DNA from: Candidatus Ventrousia excrementavium
GTDB taxonomy: Bacteria; Bacillota; Clostridia; Oscillospirales; Butyricicoccaceae
Assembly (NCBI GenBank): GCA_018714845.1
Contig: DVMR01000038.1
Coordinates: 1 to 34,715 of the forward strand
Direction: 5' to 3'
DNA: 34,715 nucleotides
The stretch's first letter is position 1, and each line of letters starts with the position of its first letter. The position numbers and the translations under genes are program-made. Below the pieces are notes generated by a model, which was given only the letters and a program-made list of their open reading frames with translations, had not been told where the DNA came from and searched no databases. Shown here in pieces: positions 34,287-34,715 of this stretch.

Positions 34287-34437
34287 GGTTTGGTCCTTCC
34301 CCGCTTTTGTCCGGCTTGACAGGTGCTGCCGGCCGCGACGAGGCAAAGCGCAGCTCGTGGCTCTGCGACTGCGGGCCAAAGCCGCCGTCAGGCTGGCCGC
34401 CGGCCGGAATATGGGGCCGGCTGGTTTTTTCCGTCAT
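34279..34437 (-). CDS. Small Pro/Gly-rich ORF overlapping the Clp gene start
   Basis: A 52-codon ORF from ATG at 34437, with AAAGGAG 10 bases upstream. The peptide starts MTEKTSRPHIPAGGQPDGG and is hydrophilic, with no recognisable domain. It ends 8 bases inside the Clp gene, and the Clp ribosome binding site lies within it. It could be a translational coupling leader or a genuine small protein. I do not recognise a family. Confidence 0.5.
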   Translation of the reverse strand: MTEKTSRPHIPAGGQPDGGFGPQSQSHELRFASSRPAAPVKPDKSGEGPNHD

Positions 34438-34502
34438 AAAACACACGCTCCTTTGGGAGTTATCATTTACAAAAAAGGCATAATTATTTCGCACGCGGGC
34501 CA

Positions 34503-34560
34503 TTGCATTTTTTGATTTTCATGTTAAAATGATATTGACATCCGCCGCACGCTGCGGCGG
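34503..34560 (+). promoter_or_regulatory. Candidate promoter and leader hairpin of the ferredoxin gene
   Basis: TTGCAT (34503-34508), a 16-base spacer and extended -10 TG-T-TAAAAT (34522-34530). A perfect hairpin CCGCCGCA-CGC-TGCGGCGG (34542-34560) would lie near the 5' end of the transcript, a common stabiliser of abundant ferredoxin mRNA. Confidence 0.5.
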
Positions 34561-34592
34561 GCGGTACACATATATAAACGGAGGGAATCAAT

Positions 34593-34715
34593 ATGGCTTA
34601 CAAAATCAGCGACGCCTGCATCGCCTGCGGCGCCTGCGCGGCTCAGTGCCCGGTCGGCGCCATCAAGGACGCCGGCAGCAAGTACGAAATCGACGAGGCC
34701 ACCTGCGTCGAGTGC
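34593..34715 (+). CDS. Ferredoxin, 2x[4Fe-4S] (partial, runs off the window)
   Basis: The first 41 residues of a clostridial-type ferredoxin. The first cluster motif CIACGACAAQCP (C-x2-C-x2-C-x3-C-P) and the beginning of the second (CVEC) are visible. Complete proteins of this type have about 55-60 residues and carry electrons for hydrogenase, PFOR and related enzymes. GGAGGG precedes the ATG by about 7 bases. Confidence 0.95.
   Translation, partial: MAYKISDACIACGACAAQCPVGAIKDAGSKYEIDEATCVEC

Noticed and set aside
34440-34592. CtsR operator upstream of the Clp gene
   Set aside because: No GGTCAAA-type heptad repeats in the divergent region.

Overview
The window is a GC-rich (about 60%) chromosomal segment with tightly packed genes. 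Strong AGGAGG-type ribosome binding sites, GTG/TTG starts, SLH domains, a two-cluster ferredoxin, FtsK/SpoIIIE, ClpC-like and PstS/PhoP-PhoR homologues suggest a Clostridia member (Bacillota), probably a gut Oscillospirales relative. This placement is inferred from gene content and style; no rRNA is present. I see no transposase, integrase, CRISPR array, tRNA or rRNA.

Layout. 1-1784 (minus): a partial purA with its own promoter, behind a LysR regulator. 1944-4496 (plus): a secreted SLH/phosphodiester-glycosidase protein and a creatininase-family amidohydrolase. 4743-7745 (plus): an SsuABC/TauABC-like importer (permease, ATPase, lipoprotein) closed by terminators. 7945-13471 is the most accessory-looking part: two tandem XRE-HTH/membrane proteins, a TetR regulator whose promoter sits in a palindrome, and two tandem oligopeptide-type substrate-binding lipoproteins without permeases. 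13659-17673: P-type Ca2+-ATPase, PhzF-like protein and PAP2 phosphatase with overlapping stops and starts. 17811-25228 (plus): UppP, FtsK/SpoIIIE, a flavin-reductase-like protein, YgiQ-type radical SAM protein, a short QueG-like iron-sulfur protein and a CBS-pair protein. 25222-31861 (minus): a complete phosphate operon pstS-pstC-pstA-pstB-phoU-phoP-phoR with a candidate Pho box. 32031-34437 (minus): a ClpA/ClpC-type unfoldase behind a 52-codon small ORF. 34593-34715: start of a ferredoxin.

How the genes work together. The pho cluster joins Pi uptake (PstSCAB), signalling to the kinase (PhoU) and the two-component pair, read from one Pho-box promoter. UppP and PAP2 both plausibly recycle lipid-phosphate carriers. 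YgiQ and the QueG-like protein overlap by four bases, so are probably co-translated. No intergenic stretch exceeds 300 bases; the longest (4497-4742) holds a terminator and a promoter.

I found no clearly new multi-gene system. The best leads are the mosaic tandem XRE-membrane pair with its neighbouring palindromic promoters and duplicated lipoproteins, and terminator-like hairpins abutting the start codons of the CBS and ygiQ genes, which look like possible attenuators.
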